This document shows, one piece after another, positions 29,022 through 38,006 of a stretch of 64,000 bases of DNA. The notes under the pieces are model-generated. The model saw nothing but the letters and a program-made list of their open reading frames with translations, had not been told where the DNA came from and made no database searches. Within the stretch, counting starts at the first letter, position 1, and each line of letters begins with the position of its first letter. The position numbers were made by a program, and so were the translations under genes. This DNA comes from [Empedobacter] haloabium (GTDB taxonomy: Bacteria; Pseudomonadota; Gammaproteobacteria; Burkholderiales; Burkholderiaceae_D): assembly GCA_008011715.2 (NCBI GenBank), contig CP136508.1:6014001-6078000 (forward strand), written 5' to 3'.

Positions 29022-30272
29022 TTACTTGATGCGGGTGATGTTGGCGCCGACGGCGGACAGCTTCACTTCCATGCGGTCGTAGCCGCGATCGAGGTGGTAG
29101 ATGCGGTCGATCAGCGTTTCGCCCTTGGCGGCCAGGCCGGCGATGACGAGCGAGGCGGAGGCGCGCAGGTCGGTCGCCATCACCGGCGCGCCGATCAGCT
29201 GCTGCACGCCCTTGATGACGGCGGTGTTGCCGTCGGTCTGGATCGCCGCGCCCAGGCGGTTCATCTCCTGCACGTGCATGAAGCGGTTCTCGAAGATCGT
29301 CTCCTTGACGATGCTGGTGCCTTCGGCGATCGTGTTGACGGCCATGAACTGCGCCTGCATGTCGGTCGGGAAGCCCGGGTATTCGGTGGTGCTGAAGCTG
29401 ACCGGTTTCGGGCGTGCGTCCATCTGCGCGCGGATCCAGGTGTCGCCCACCGTCAGGCGCAGGCCCATCTCGCGCAACTTCTCCAGCGCCGCGTCCATGA
29501 TGTCGACGCGGGTGTTGCGGATGGTGATGTCGCCGCCGGCGGCCGCCACGGCGCACAGGAACGTGGCAGCCTCGATGCGGTCCGAGATCACTGTGTGGCT
29601 CGCGCCATGCAGTTCCGGCACGCCCTGGATCACCAGGCGGTGCGTGCCGATGCCGTCGATCCTGGCGCCCATCGCCACCAGCAGGTTGGCCAGGTCCGTC
29701 ACTTCCGGCTCGCAGGCCGCGTTCTCCAGCACCGTCTCGCCTTCGGCCAGGGTGGCGGCCATCAGCAGGTTTTCCGTGCCCGTCACCGTGATCATGTCCG
29801 TGACGACGCGGGTGCCCTTCAGTTTTTTCGCCTTGGCGTAGATGTAGCCGGCGTCGATCGAGATCTCGGCGCCCAGCGCCTGCAGGCCCTTGATGTGCTG
29901 GTCGACGGGACGCGAGCCGATCGCGCAGCCGCCCGGCAGCGACACCTTGGCTTCGCCGAAACGCGCGAGCAGGGGTCCCAGCACGAGGATCGACGCGCGC
30001 ATGGTCTTGACCAGTTCGTACGGCGCTTCCAGCTTGTCGATTTTCGCACCGTTCATGACGACCTTGTCGCCGTTCTGCTCGACGGCCAGGCCGGTCTGGC
30101 GCAGCAGTTTCAGCATCGTGGACACGTCGTGCAGGTTCGGCACGTTGGCCAGTTGCAGGTCGCCGGCCGTCAACAGGCCCGCGCACAGGATCGGCAGGGC
30201 CGCGTTCTTGGCGCCGGAAATCTGGATGTCGCCGACCAGGCGCTTGCCACCGGTGATGAGCAGTTTGTCCAT
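29022..30272 (-). CDS. murA: UDP-N-acetylglucosamine 1-carboxyvinyltransferase MurA
   Basis: First committed step of peptidoglycan synthesis, transfer of enolpyruvate from PEP to UDP-GlcNAc; the target of fosfomycin. The 416-residue product starts [23 protein letters not shown]. The catalytic Cys is Cys116 in [13 protein letters not shown], so fosfomycin sensitivity is expected at this residue. Other conserved runs: [23 protein letters not shown] and [10 protein letters not shown]. It sits three bases after ibaG. Confidence 0.98.
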   Translation of the reverse strand: MDKLLITGGKRLVGDIQISGAKNAALPILCAGLLTAGDLQLANVPNLHDVSTMLKLLRQTGLAVEQNGDKVVMNGAKIDKLEAPYELVKTMRASILVLGPLLARFGEAKVSLPGGCAIGSRPVDQHIKGLQALGAEISIDAGYIYAKAKKLKGTRVVTDMITVTGTENLLMAATLAEGETVLENAACEPEVTDLANLLVAMGARIDGIGTHRLVIQGVPELHGASHTVISDRIEAATFLCAVAAAGGDITIRNTRVDIMDAALEKLREMGLRLTVGDTWIRAQMDARPKPVSFSTTEYPGFPTDMQAQFMAVNTIAEGTSIVKETIFENRFMHVQEMNRLGAAIQTDGNTAVIKGVQQLIGAPVMATDLRASASLVIAGLAAKGETLIDRIYHLDRGYDRMEVKLSAVGANITRIK

Positions 30273-30275
30273 GGC

Positions 30276-30512
30276 TTAGCCTCCGAATTCTTCAGGGGTC
30301 AGGGTCTTCATCGACAGCGCATGGATCTCCTCGCGCATGCGGTCGCCCAGCGCCGCGTAGACCAGCTGGTGGCGCTGGATCGGGCGCTTGCCCGCGAACG
30401 CGGGCGAGACGATGACGGCCTGGAAGTGCTGGCCGTCGCCCTCCACTTGCAGGTGGGTGCATTCGAGGCCGGCGGCGATGTAGCCGTGGATTGCTTCTGG
30501 GGTCGTGGTCAT
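30276..30512 (-). CDS. ibaG: BolA-family protein IbaG
   Basis: A 78-residue BolA-like protein (RPIQRHQLVYAALGDRMREEIHALSMKTLTPEE). In E. coli ibaG lies between mlaB and murA and is linked to acid stress and, with glutaredoxins, to Fe-S or lipid-related regulation. Here the order mla...ibaG-murA is kept, except that two ABC genes lie in between. The monothiol glutaredoxin grxD, a typical partner family, is at 53726. Confidence 0.92.
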   Translation of the reverse strand: MTTTPEAIHGYIAAGLECTHLQVEGDGQHFQAVIVSPAFAGKRPIQRHQLVYAALGDRMREEIHALSMKTLTPEEFGG

Positions 30513-30552
30513 GATGAGTCCTGTGATGTCTTAGTGGTGCTTCAGTGCCGCC

Positions 30553-31314
30553 TCAGTGGCGCAGCCGGTAGCCGCTGCGCAGCAGCCGGATCGCCAGCAA
30601 CGCCAGCACCACCAGGAAGGCGGAGACGATGGCAAGGCTGGTCCAGGGGTTGATGTCGGACTGGCCGAAGAAGCCGTAGCGGAAGCCGTCGATCATGTAA
30701 AAGAACGGATTCAGGTGCGACACGGTCAGCCAGAATGGCGGCAGCGAGTGGATCGAATAGAACACGCCGGACAGGAACGTCAGCGGCATGATCAGGAAGT
30801 TCTGGAACGCGGCCAACTGGTCGAATTTCTCGGCCCAGATGCCGGCGATCAGGCCCATCGTGCCCAGGATCGCGGCACCCAGCAGGGCGAACACGGCGAT
30901 CCACAGCGGCCAGACAAAGCTCATGTGGGCGAACCAGGCCGTGACGATGAACACGCCCAGGCCCACGCAGATGCCGCGCACCATCGCGGCAATCGTGTAG
31001 GCCGAGAAGATCTCCCAGTGCGACAGGGGCGTGAGCAGCACGAACACGAGGTTGCCCGTGATCTTCGACTGGATCAGCGACGACGACGAGTTGGCGAAGG
31101 AATTCTGCAGCACGCTCATCATCACGAGGCCGGGGATCAGGAAGGCCGTGTAGCTGACGCCAGGATAAACGGTGACGCGCCCTTCCAGCACGTGGCCGAA
31201 GATCAGGAGGTACAGCATCGCGGTCAGGATCGGCGCGGCGATCGTCTGCGTCGCCACCTTGTAGAAGCGCAGCGTTTCCTTGTATACCAGGGTGCGGAAG
31301 CCCGTGGAGATCAT
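30553..31314 (-). CDS. ABC-2-type transporter permease
   Basis: A 253-residue membrane protein with about six TM segments (KVATQTIAAPILTAMLYLLIFG, GLVMMSVLQNSF, VFALLGAAILGTMGLIAGIW and others). FLSGVFYSIHSLPPFWLTVSHLNPFFYMIDGFRYGFFG near the C-terminus is the ABC-2/NodJ signature. Substrate could be a lipid, polysaccharide or drug. It overlaps the preceding ATPase gene (ATGA). Confidence 0.9.
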   Translation of the reverse strand: MISTGFRTLVYKETLRFYKVATQTIAAPILTAMLYLLIFGHVLEGRVTVYPGVSYTAFLIPGLVMMSVLQNSFANSSSSLIQSKITGNLVFVLLTPLSHWEIFSAYTIAAMVRGICVGLGVFIVTAWFAHMSFVWPLWIAVFALLGAAILGTMGLIAGIWAEKFDQLAAFQNFLIMPLTFLSGVFYSIHSLPPFWLTVSHLNPFFYMIDGFRYGFFGQSDINPWTSLAIVSAFLVVLALLAIRLLRSGYRLRH

Positions 31315-32228
31315 CACAGTGCCCCCTTGTCCATGATTTGCAGGAAGATGTCTTCGAGGTCGGCCTGCTGCAGCTGCATCTCGTCGATGACGACGCCGTT
31401 GGCGCGCAGGCGCGCCAGGATCTGCTCGACCTCCGAGTAGTCGTTGATGCGCAGGCTGTACTTGCGGCCCGTCTCGGTCGGTTCCGGGTGCGTGATCAGG
31501 TGGCGCATGTCGGCCGGCAGGTCGCCTTCCTTCATGTGCACGATCAGCTGCGAGCCGGAGATGCGGCGGATCAGCGCCGACATCGTGTCCAGCGCCACCA
31601 CCTTGCCCGACTTGAGCATGGCCACGCGCTTGCACATGGCCTGCGCTTCCTCCAGGTAGTGCGTCGTCAGCACCACCGTGTGGCCTTCGCGGTTCAGGCG
31701 CGAGATGAACTTCCACAGGGTCTGGCGCAGTTCGACGTCGACGCCGGCCGTCGGCTCGTCCAGCACGATCACGGGCGGCTTGTGCACCAGCGCCTGGGCG
31801 ACGAGCACGCGGCGCTTCATGCCGCCGGACAGCGCGCGCATATTGGTATCGGCCTTGTTGGTGAGATCGAGGTTGTGCATCACCTCGTCGATCCACTGGT
31901 CGTTATTGGGCAGGCCGAAATAGCCGGACTGCAGGCGCAAGGTCTCGCGCACCGTGAAGAACGGATCGAACACCAGCTCCTGCGGCACCACGCCCAGTTT
32001 TCTACGGGCGGCGCGAAAGTCGCTGACGACGTCATGGCCATGGATTTTCACGCTGCCGGCATCGGCCCGGATCAGGCCCGCGATGATGGAAATGAGGGTG
32101 GTCTTGCCGGCGCCGTTCGGCCCGAGCAGGCCGAAAAACTCCCCTTCTTCGATCGAGAGCGACACGCCGCCCAGTGCCTGGAGCGATTTGTAGCGCTTCT
32201 CGACATTGCTGATTTCGATTGCTGTCAT
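31314..32228 (-). CDS. ABC transporter ATP-binding protein (ABC-2 type)
   Basis: A 304-residue ATPase starting MTAIEISNVEKRYKSLQALGG. Walker A is GPNGAGKTT, the signature ALSGGMKRRVLVAQAL, Walker B VIVLDEPTAGVD, with a DrrA/CcmA-like C-terminal extension. It powers the downstream permease. The start ATG 32228 was chosen over an upstream frame with poor homology. A 180-bp gap separates it from mlaB. Confidence 0.93.
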   Translation of the reverse strand: MTAIEISNVEKRYKSLQALGGVSLSIEEGEFFGLLGPNGAGKTTLISIIAGLIRADAGSVKIHGHDVVSDFRAARRKLGVVPQELVFDPFFTVRETLRLQSGYFGLPNNDQWIDEVMHNLDLTNKADTNMRALSGGMKRRVLVAQALVHKPPVIVLDEPTAGVDVELRQTLWKFISRLNREGHTVVLTTHYLEEAQAMCKRVAMLKSGKVVALDTMSALIRRISGSQLIVHMKEGDLPADMRHLITHPEPTETGRKYSLRINDYSEVEQILARLRANGVVIDEMQLQQADLEDIFLQIMDKGAL

Positions 32229-32408
32229 GCGTGCTTGTTCGTTTTTGGTAGTGCAACGTGACCGTTGCTTTTGGCGGCTGGAAGGCCGGGGAAGCGGGCA
32301 CCGTGGCTCAGTTGGCAACGGTAACGGTCAATTATAGGGGAATTTCGGTCAGACTATGCCGGACCTGCGAAAACGCGGGATGCCGGCCGGGCGGGGTTCA
32401 GGCGGGGG

Positions 32409-32741
32409 TCAATGATGATGCAGTTCGGCGGACGTGGACACGTCGCGGGCCGGCTGATCGCACAACTGGGGAGATACCAGGGCGCAGACGCCATACAGCT
32501 TGGTAAGGCTTTTCAGGATGGCCGGCAGGTTGACCAGCTGCAGCTTGACGCCGGCATTGGCGGCGGCGCGCTGCCAGGCCAGCATCACGGACACGGCCGC
32601 CGAATCGACCGCCACCACATTGCGCAGGTCGAACACGGTCTGGCCCGCGGCGATCGCGGCCAGGCCATGCTCCAGCGCGGCCGTGGCGTTATCCACGGTC
32701 AGCGCGGTCAGGGACAACATGTTGTTGGCGGAATCGGCCAT
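32409..32741 (-). CDS. mlaB: STAS-domain protein MlaB
   Basis: A 110-residue STAS-domain protein; its DSAAVSVMLAWQ run is the STAS loop. MlaB binds and supports the MlaF ATPase in the MlaFEDB lipid transporter of the inner membrane. The His-rich end (AELHHH) is unusual but short. Location just after mlaC supports the call. Confidence 0.85.
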   Translation of the reverse strand: MADSANNMLSLTALTVDNATAALEHGLAAIAAGQTVFDLRNVVAVDSAAVSVMLAWQRAAANAGVKLQLVNLPAILKSLTKLYGVCALVSPQLCDQPARDVSTSAELHHH

Positions 32742-32801
32742 GTCGGTGCAAAAATGAATTGGGGACTGCTCGAGTCCCCAATCATAACAGAAATAACAGA
32801 T

Positions 32802-33446
32802 TTATTTCTTGGCGGTGGCCAGCGGCTTGTTGGCCAGCTGCTTGTTCTTCGCGGCCAGCGTCTTGATCAGGCCGTCGATGCCGCCCTTGCTGATCTCCGT
32901 GTTGAAGGTGCCCTTGTAGGTTTCCACCAGCCAGGCGCCCAGCACGTTGATGTCGTAGATCTTCCAGCCGGCCGGCGTCTTGGCGACGCGGTAGTTCAGC
33001 AGGATCGGCTCGCCGCGAGCCGTGTTGACCTGCGAGCGCACTTCCACTTCCTGGTCCGACGGGTCGGCGCGCAGCGGCTTGAATTCGATCGTTTCGTTAC
33101 GCACCTGCGACAGGGCGCCCGAGTACGTGAAGATCAGCAGCGTGCGGAATTCGGCCGACAGCTGACGCTTCTGTTCCGGCGTGGCTTCGCGCCAGTAACG
33201 GCCGGCAGCCAGCGCCGTCATGCGCTCGAAGTCGACGTACGGCAGGATCTTCGTTTCGACCAGGTCCATGACCTTGCGGGTATTGCCGGCCTGGATGTCC
33301 TTGTCGGCCTTGGCCGTGGCCAGCACCTCCGAACTGATGCGCTTGACCAGCGCGTCCGGCGCTTCGTTGGCGTTCTGGGCAGCGGCGAAGCCCGTGGTGG
33401 CGAAGGCCAGGGTGGCGGCGGCGATGAGTTGCTTGATGAATTTCAT
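32802..33446 (-). CDS. mlaC: Periplasmic phospholipid-binding protein MlaC
   Basis: A 214-residue Ttg2-type protein with a signal peptide (MKFIKQLIAAATLAFATTGFAAA). The body (RYWREATPEQKRQLSAEFRTLL, YKGTFNTEI, GGIDGLIKTL) matches MlaC, which shuttles lipids across the periplasm between MlaA and MlaFEDB. Ends with a Lys-rich tail. Confidence 0.93.
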   Translation of the reverse strand: MKFIKQLIAAATLAFATTGFAAAQNANEAPDALVKRISSEVLATAKADKDIQAGNTRKVMDLVETKILPYVDFERMTALAAGRYWREATPEQKRQLSAEFRTLLIFTYSGALSQVRNETIEFKPLRADPSDQEVEVRSQVNTARGEPILLNYRVAKTPAGWKIYDINVLGAWLVETYKGTFNTEISKGGIDGLIKTLAAKNKQLANKPLATAKK

Positions 33447-33494
33447 GTCTCGTATTACCTATCTTGAGTTGAGGTAGCTTTTTGAGTCGAACGG

Positions 33495-34250
33495 TTACGT
33501 GCCCGTGCCGGCGCCCGTCGGATTGACGACCGGCTGCTCCGGCACGTTTTCTTCCTTGTCCGATTGCTGCGGTACGTCGCCGTCGTACACCTGGCTCTGG
33601 CGGCGCTGCAGGTAGCCGTCGCGCAGGAACTCGTAACGGTCCAGCGCGGCGTCTTCCAGCAACGTCGAGGCGTCCAGCAGTGCGGCGCGCTGATCCACTA
33701 CGCGGGTAACGGCACCGATGTTGCGCACGTTGACAGGTTCTTTGTAACCCCATGGGTCGCCGGCCATGTCCAGCGGCAGGCCGACGGTGTCGCGCAGGGT
33801 CGACGGGCCCAGCAGCGGCAGCATCACGAACGGGCCGGACTGCACACCCCACTTGCCCAGCGTCTGGCCGAAGTCTTCCTTGTGCTTCGGCAGCCCCGCC
33901 TCGGAGGCGATGTCCAGCACGCCCAACAGGCCGAAGGTGGAGTTCAGCGCCACGCGCATGACGTCCGACATGCCTTCGGCGCCCTTGCCCTGCAACAGGT
34001 TGTTGGCGGCGCTCCAGACATCGGACAGGTTGCCGAAGAAGTTCGACACGCCGGTCTGCACGAAGCCCGGCGTCACGTTCTTGTAGCCGGTCGCGACCGG
34101 CTTCAAGGCGTAGGTATCGACGGTGTCGTTGAACTGGAAGACGGCGCGGTTCCAGTTTTCCATCGGATCGCGCTTGTCAGGGCCGACGGCACAGCCGGAC
34201 AGCGCGGCAGCGGCGGCCAGCGCCAGCAGCACGGAGGTTTTGCGGCTCAT
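33495..34250 (-). CDS. mlaA: Outer-membrane lipoprotein MlaA
   Basis: A 251-residue lipoprotein (lipobox LSGC, Cys20). DPMENWNRAVFQFNDTVD and the LLGPSTLRDTVGLPLD and YKEPVNVRNIGAVTRVVDQRAALL runs are the MlaA (VacJ) signature. It removes mislocalised phospholipids from the outer membrane outer leaflet. It sits inside the mla operon here, unlike in E. coli, where mlaA is separate. Its ATG shares one base with the mlaD stop. Confidence 0.94.
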   Translation of the reverse strand: MSRKTSVLLALAAAAALSGCAVGPDKRDPMENWNRAVFQFNDTVDTYALKPVATGYKNVTPGFVQTGVSNFFGNLSDVWSAANNLLQGKGAEGMSDVMRVALNSTFGLLGVLDIASEAGLPKHKEDFGQTLGKWGVQSGPFVMLPLLGPSTLRDTVGLPLDMAGDPWGYKEPVNVRNIGAVTRVVDQRAALLDASTLLEDAALDRYEFLRDGYLQRRQSQVYDGDVPQQSDKEENVPEQPVVNPTGAGTGT

Positions 34251-34720
34251 CAGTTGGAGTCCTTTCCTTCAGCGGCTTTGCTGTAAATGAATTGGTTGAT
34301 CAGGTCTTCCAGCACGGCGGCGGACTGGGTGCGGGCGATCTTGTCGCCAGCCACCAGGTTCTTTTCGTCGCCACCGGCCTCGATGCCGATGTACTGCTCG
34401 CCCAGCAGACCCGAGGTCAGGATCTTTGCCGAGCTGTCCTTCGGAAACTTGTACGTCGAATCCATCTCCAGCGTCACGGCGGCCTTGTACGACTTGTCGT
34501 CGAACGCGATCTGCGCCACACGGCCCACGACCACCCCGGAAGCCTTGACGGCCGCTTGTGGTCGCAGGCTGCCGATATTGTCGAACTTGGCCGTGATCTC
34601 ATACGTTTTGGCCAGCGAGAACGAGCTGTTGTTGCCTGCTTTCAGTGCCAGGAACATCAGCGCGGCCACACCGATCACGATGAAGAGACCGACCCAGACA
34701 TCCAGAGATTTGCGTTGCAT
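34250..34720 (-). CDS. mlaD: MCE-domain lipid transporter subunit MlaD
   Basis: A 156-residue inner-membrane-anchored protein: one N-terminal TM helix (WVGLFIVIGVAALMFLAL) then an MCE domain (FDNIGSLRPQAAVKASGVVVGRV, LTSGLLGEQYIGIEAGGDEKN). MlaD hexamers form the periplasmic channel ring on MlaE. Start ATG 34720 (MQRKSLDVW) was chosen over an upstream one because it matches the family N-terminus. Confidence 0.94.
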   Translation of the reverse strand: MQRKSLDVWVGLFIVIGVAALMFLALKAGNNSSFSLAKTYEITAKFDNIGSLRPQAAVKASGVVVGRVAQIAFDDKSYKAAVTLEMDSTYKFPKDSSAKILTSGLLGEQYIGIEAGGDEKNLVAGDKIARTQSAAVLEDLINQFIYSKAAEGKDSN

Positions 34721-34784
34721 AAAACTAATCCTATAGGTTTTTACTGTACCGCACTGAGCGGTAGCGCACATACGGCAAGGGGAA

Positions 34785-35570
34785 TCAACGGCTGAACATC
34801 AGCGCCGTCAGCATGAAGTCGAGCCACCAGATCATCAGCGACGAAATGACGACGGAACGGGTCGTGGCGCCCGCCACGTCTTCCGGCGTCGGGCGCGCCT
34901 CATAGCCCTGGTACAGGGCGATGAACGTGATGGCGATACCGAACACGACGCTCTTGACGAAGCCGTTGAAGACGTCCTTCCACAGGTCCACGCCCGCCTG
35001 CATCTGCGACCAGAACGCGCCCGCGTCCACGCCGATCAGCTTGACGCCGACCAGGTAGCCGCCAAAGATGCCGACGGCGCTGAACATCGACGCCAACAGT
35101 GGCACGGCAACAACACCGGCCCAGAACCGGGGCGCCAGCACGCGCTGGATCGGATTGACCGCCATCATTTCCATTGCCGACAGCTGTTCGCCCGCCTTCA
35201 TCAGGCCGATCTCGGCCGTCAACGACGTGCCGGCGCGGCCGGCAAACAGCAGCGCCGTGATAACGGGGCCCAGCTCACGCGTCAAACCGAGCGCGACCAG
35301 CAAACCCAGCGACTCGGAGGCGCCGTATTTGTTCAGCGTGTAATAGCCCTGCAGGCCCAGCACCATGCCGACGAACAGGCCGGACAAGGTAATGATCAGC
35401 AGCGAATAGTTACCGATGAAGTGCAGTTGCTCGACGATGAGGCGCGGCCGGCGCAGCAGGCCGCCAGACAGGCCCAGCATCGTGAAGAAGGTGCGGGTGG
35501 CATAACCCAGGCTTTCGACATAGTCGCGTACGGTGGTGCCGAGACCGGCCAGCAGGCTGCGACCCATCAT
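34785..35570 (-). CDS. mlaE: ABC transporter permease MlaE
   Basis: A 261-residue MlaE-type permease with about five TM segments and the family run GASESLGLLVALGLTRELGPVITALLFAGRAGTSLTAEIG. Partner of MlaF, B and D in the inner membrane. It overlaps mlaF by ATGA. Confidence 0.95.
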   Translation of the reverse strand: MMGRSLLAGLGTTVRDYVESLGYATRTFFTMLGLSGGLLRRPRLIVEQLHFIGNYSLLIITLSGLFVGMVLGLQGYYTLNKYGASESLGLLVALGLTRELGPVITALLFAGRAGTSLTAEIGLMKAGEQLSAMEMMAVNPIQRVLAPRFWAGVVAVPLLASMFSAVGIFGGYLVGVKLIGVDAGAFWSQMQAGVDLWKDVFNGFVKSVVFGIAITFIALYQGYEARPTPEDVAGATTRSVVISSLMIWWLDFMLTALMFSR

Positions 35571-36370
35571 GCGCGGCCTCCCAGGCCCAGGTCCTCGGCC
35601 AGCGTCTTGCCGGGATAGTGGAATGGCACGGGGCCGTCGGCCTCCGCGTGCACGAATTGTTTAACGTAAGGGTCGGTCGATACCATCATGTCCGCCGGGG
35701 TGCCGTGGGCAACGATCTTGCCCTGCGACAGGAAATAAACGTAGTCGGCGATCTGGAACGATTCCTTGACGTCGTGCGACACCAGGATGCTGGTGGAACC
35801 CAGCGCATCGTTCAGATTGCGGATCAGGTTGGCCGTGACACCCATCGAGATCGGGTCGAGGCCGGCGAACGGCTCGTCGTACATGATCAGTTGCGGGTCC
35901 AGCGCGATCGAACGGGCCAGCGCGACGCGGCGCGCCATGCCGCCCGAGATCTCGCCCGGTTTCAACCTGGCCGCGTTGCGCAGGCCGACCGCGTGCAGCT
36001 TCATCAGCACCAGGTCGCGGATCAGCTCTTCCGGCAGGTCGGTGTGCTCGCGCAATGGGAAGGCAACGTTTTCAAATACCGTCAAGTCCGTGAACAAGGC
36101 GCCGTGCTGAAACAGCATGCCCATCTTGCGGCGCAGCAAGTACAAATCAGCCGTCTTGAGCTTGTGCACAACCTGGCCGTCGACCGTCACCTGGCCAGTT
36201 TTTGGGCGCAGTTGACCGCCGATCAGACGCAATACAGTCGTTTTGCCACTGCCGGAGCCGCCCATGACGGCGACTACCTTCCCCTTCGGGAAATCCATAT
36301 GGAGCCCCGCCAGAATGGCGCGCTTCCCATAGGAAAAGTGCAAATCACGGATTTCAACGAGGTTCGGCAC
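35567..36370 (-). CDS. mlaF: ABC transporter ATP-binding protein MlaF
   Basis: A 267-residue ATPase with Walker A GGSGSGKTT, signature SGGMARRVALARS and Walker B MYDEPFAGLDP. It starts with GTG at 36370; the upstream AT-rich stretch (36371-36410) is the likely promoter region of the whole mla-his-tat run. mlaFED(A)CB order is typical of betaproteobacteria. Confidence 0.94.
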   Translation of the reverse strand: MPNLVEIRDLHFSYGKRAILAGLHMDFPKGKVVAVMGGSGSGKTTVLRLIGGQLRPKTGQVTVDGQVVHKLKTADLYLLRRKMGMLFQHGALFTDLTVFENVAFPLREHTDLPEELIRDLVLMKLHAVGLRNAARLKPGEISGGMARRVALARSIALDPQLIMYDEPFAGLDPISMGVTANLIRNLNDALGSTSILVSHDVKESFQIADYVYFLSQGKIVAHGTPADMMVSTDPYVKQFVHAEADGPVPFHYPGKTLAEDLGLGGRA

Positions 36371-36550
36371 AGGACAAACTCTTTATTTTTAATGCTATAT
36401 TGTAATGCAGAAATGCGAGCCTCTGCTGGCGGCCCCTCGGAAGAGGCAGGGAGATCCCAAGTTAAGAGGCGAATCATACAACACTAATAACCGAAAAGTC
36501 AGCAATTTACATTTAGCAAAACTTGTTAAATTGCTGCAATGCGACATGAA

Positions 36551-36585
36551 AAAAAGTCCGCCGAAAGGTTAGTTCGGCGGACTTT
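36551..36585 (-). terminator. Intrinsic terminator, probably of gltBD
   Basis: A 13-bp perfect stem (36553-36565 with 36573-36585, loop of seven) is followed on the minus strand by a run of Ts (36548-36555 on the plus strand as As). The only minus-strand unit upstream is gltBD, whose stop is now 1.4 kb away because of the insertion sequence at 36649-37940. Confidence 0.85.
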
Positions 36586-36630
36586 CGTTTGAAGAGCGCA
36601 AGCATTGACGAAACCCAGCAGCGTGAACCT

Positions 36631-36648
36631 GGGGTCAGACCCGACGGG
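36631..36648. repeat. Left part of the palindromic repeat split by the insertion sequence
   Basis: GGGGTCAGACCCGACGGG, the left part of the same palindrome as at 26933-26959. The last nine bases (CCCGACGGG, 36640-36648) are duplicated at 37941-37949 as the target-site duplication; the right arm continues at 37950-37958 (TCTGACCCC). Confidence 0.9.
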
Positions 36649-37940
36649 TGTTTGGGCGGGAGACATAGGTAACACTTGTCGGGAGACATAGGTAACACCT
36701 TTTATGATCATTGCAAAGCAACTAACAGGAGCGTGCAATGCCTTGGAAGGAGTCCACCACTATGTCGTCCCGACTCGAGTTTGTCATGCTCGCCCAAGCT
36801 CCGGAAGCTAACATCGCTGCCCTCTGCCGGGCGTTCCAAATCAGCCGAAAGACTGCATACAAATGGCTCGATCGATATGCCAACCATGGTGCCGAGGGGC
36901 TGTTCGAGCAATCGCGTAGACCCCACTCATCGCCTGCAAGCTCGTCGGATGAACTAGAGCTGCAGGTGCTGGCCCTGCATTTGGAGAATCCATGCTGGGG
37001 CTCACGCAAGCTGCGTGAGCTCTTGCCCGAGCATCTGCCACGCCCCCACCACAGCACTGTTGACGCGATCTTAAAGCGCCATGGCTGCCAGGTTATTGGG
37101 GCGCCGGTTAAACAGGATTTGGCCTCGACACGCTTCGAGCATGACCTACCGAACTCGCTTTGGCAGATGGACTTCAAAGGACATTTCGGGCTGACCACAG
37201 AGGCCGCAGGGCGATGCCATGCGCTGACTATCCTTGATGACCATTCCCGCTATAGCGTCTGCCTTACCGCTTGTTCTAACGAGCGATTCAGCTCTGTCCA
37301 GGCAGGGATGCAAGCGACGTTTGAGCGCTACGGGCTGCCTGATCGAATTACTGCTGACAACGGTCCACCTTGGGGAAGTACTGGTCTCAAAGGGCTGACA
37401 AAGCTCAAGGTGTGGCTCATTCGACTCGGTATCCGCATCAGCCATAGCCGTCCGTATCATCCCCAAACGCAAGGTAAAGATGAGCGCTTCCATCGCACTC
37501 TAAAGCTAGAGCTGCTTGATCGTCGCGGCTTCGGTTCGATTGCTCAGTGCCAGTTGGCCTTCGATGAGTGGCGTAACAAATACAACATACTTCGCCCCCA
37601 CCACGCTTTAGGCATGAAGCCGCCAATCACACGGTATGAGCGCAGCGGACGCGAACTGCCCAGTGTCTTGCGGCCCATCGAGTACCTATCCAGCGATATT
37701 GTGAGAAAGGTCGATGCGAAGGGCTACATCTCGTATGCCAATCAACGCCACTACATCGGAGAGGGCATGCAGGGACAGCCGGTCGCGATCAGGCCCGATC
37801 CTGACAACGACGGCCTTCTTGAGGTCCGGTTCTGCCATCACAAAGTAATGGAGCTGGACCTCAAGGCCGTGACGTAAAATGCAATTTCATGTGTAACCCA
37901 TGTCTCCCGACATGTGTTACCTATGTGTCCCGGCTATACA
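36649..37940 (+). mobile_element. Complete IS481-type insertion sequence (1292 bp)
   Basis: Ends read TGTTTGGGCGGGAGACATAG at the left and its imperfect inverse at the right (TGT...ACA), matching at about 43 of the first 50 bases. Each end carries the word ACATAGGTAACAC or a close copy twice, about 27 bases apart, which looks like a double transposase-binding site. It is flanked by nine-base direct repeats CCCGACGGG (36640-36648 and 37941-37949). One DDE transposase fills the interior. The structure is intact, which suggests a recent insertion. Confidence 0.93.
36738..37877 (+). CDS. IS481-family DDE transposase
   Basis: A 379-residue transposase. An N-terminal helix-turn-helix (IAALCRAFQISRKTAYKWLDRY) is followed by an RNase H-like catalytic core: Asp145 in WQMDFKG, Asp207 in TADNGPPWG and Glu249 in GKDERFHRTL. 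Starts MPWKES, as is common in the family, with AGGAG ten bases upstream. Reading frame is open throughout, so it should be active. Its codon use is less GC-biased than that of its neighbours, a sign of transfer. Confidence 0.94.
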   Translation: MPWKESTTMSSRLEFVMLAQAPEANIAALCRAFQISRKTAYKWLDRYANHGAEGLFEQSRRPHSSPASSSDELELQVLALHLENPCWGSRKLRELLPEHLPRPHHSTVDAILKRHGCQVIGAPVKQDLASTRFEHDLPNSLWQMDFKGHFGLTTEAAGRCHALTILDDHSRYSVCLTACSNERFSSVQAGMQATFERYGLPDRITADNGPPWGSTGLKGLTKLKVWLIRLGIRISHSRPYHPQTQGKDERFHRTLKLELLDRRGFGSIAQCQLAFDEWRNKYNILRPHHALGMKPPITRYERSGRELPSVLRPIEYLSSDIVRKVDAKGYISYANQRHYIGEGMQGQPVAIRPDPDNDGLLEVRFCHHKVMELDLKAVT

Positions 37941-38006
37941 CCCGACGGGTCTGACCCCGGCTTCTGCCTAGGGTTTTAATAAGGCTAGCGACGCCTCAGT
38001 TACGGC

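Noticed and set aside
32409..32741. Anti-sigma factor antagonist
   Set aside because: A STAS domain alone would allow it, but position after mlaC in the mla operon fits MlaB.
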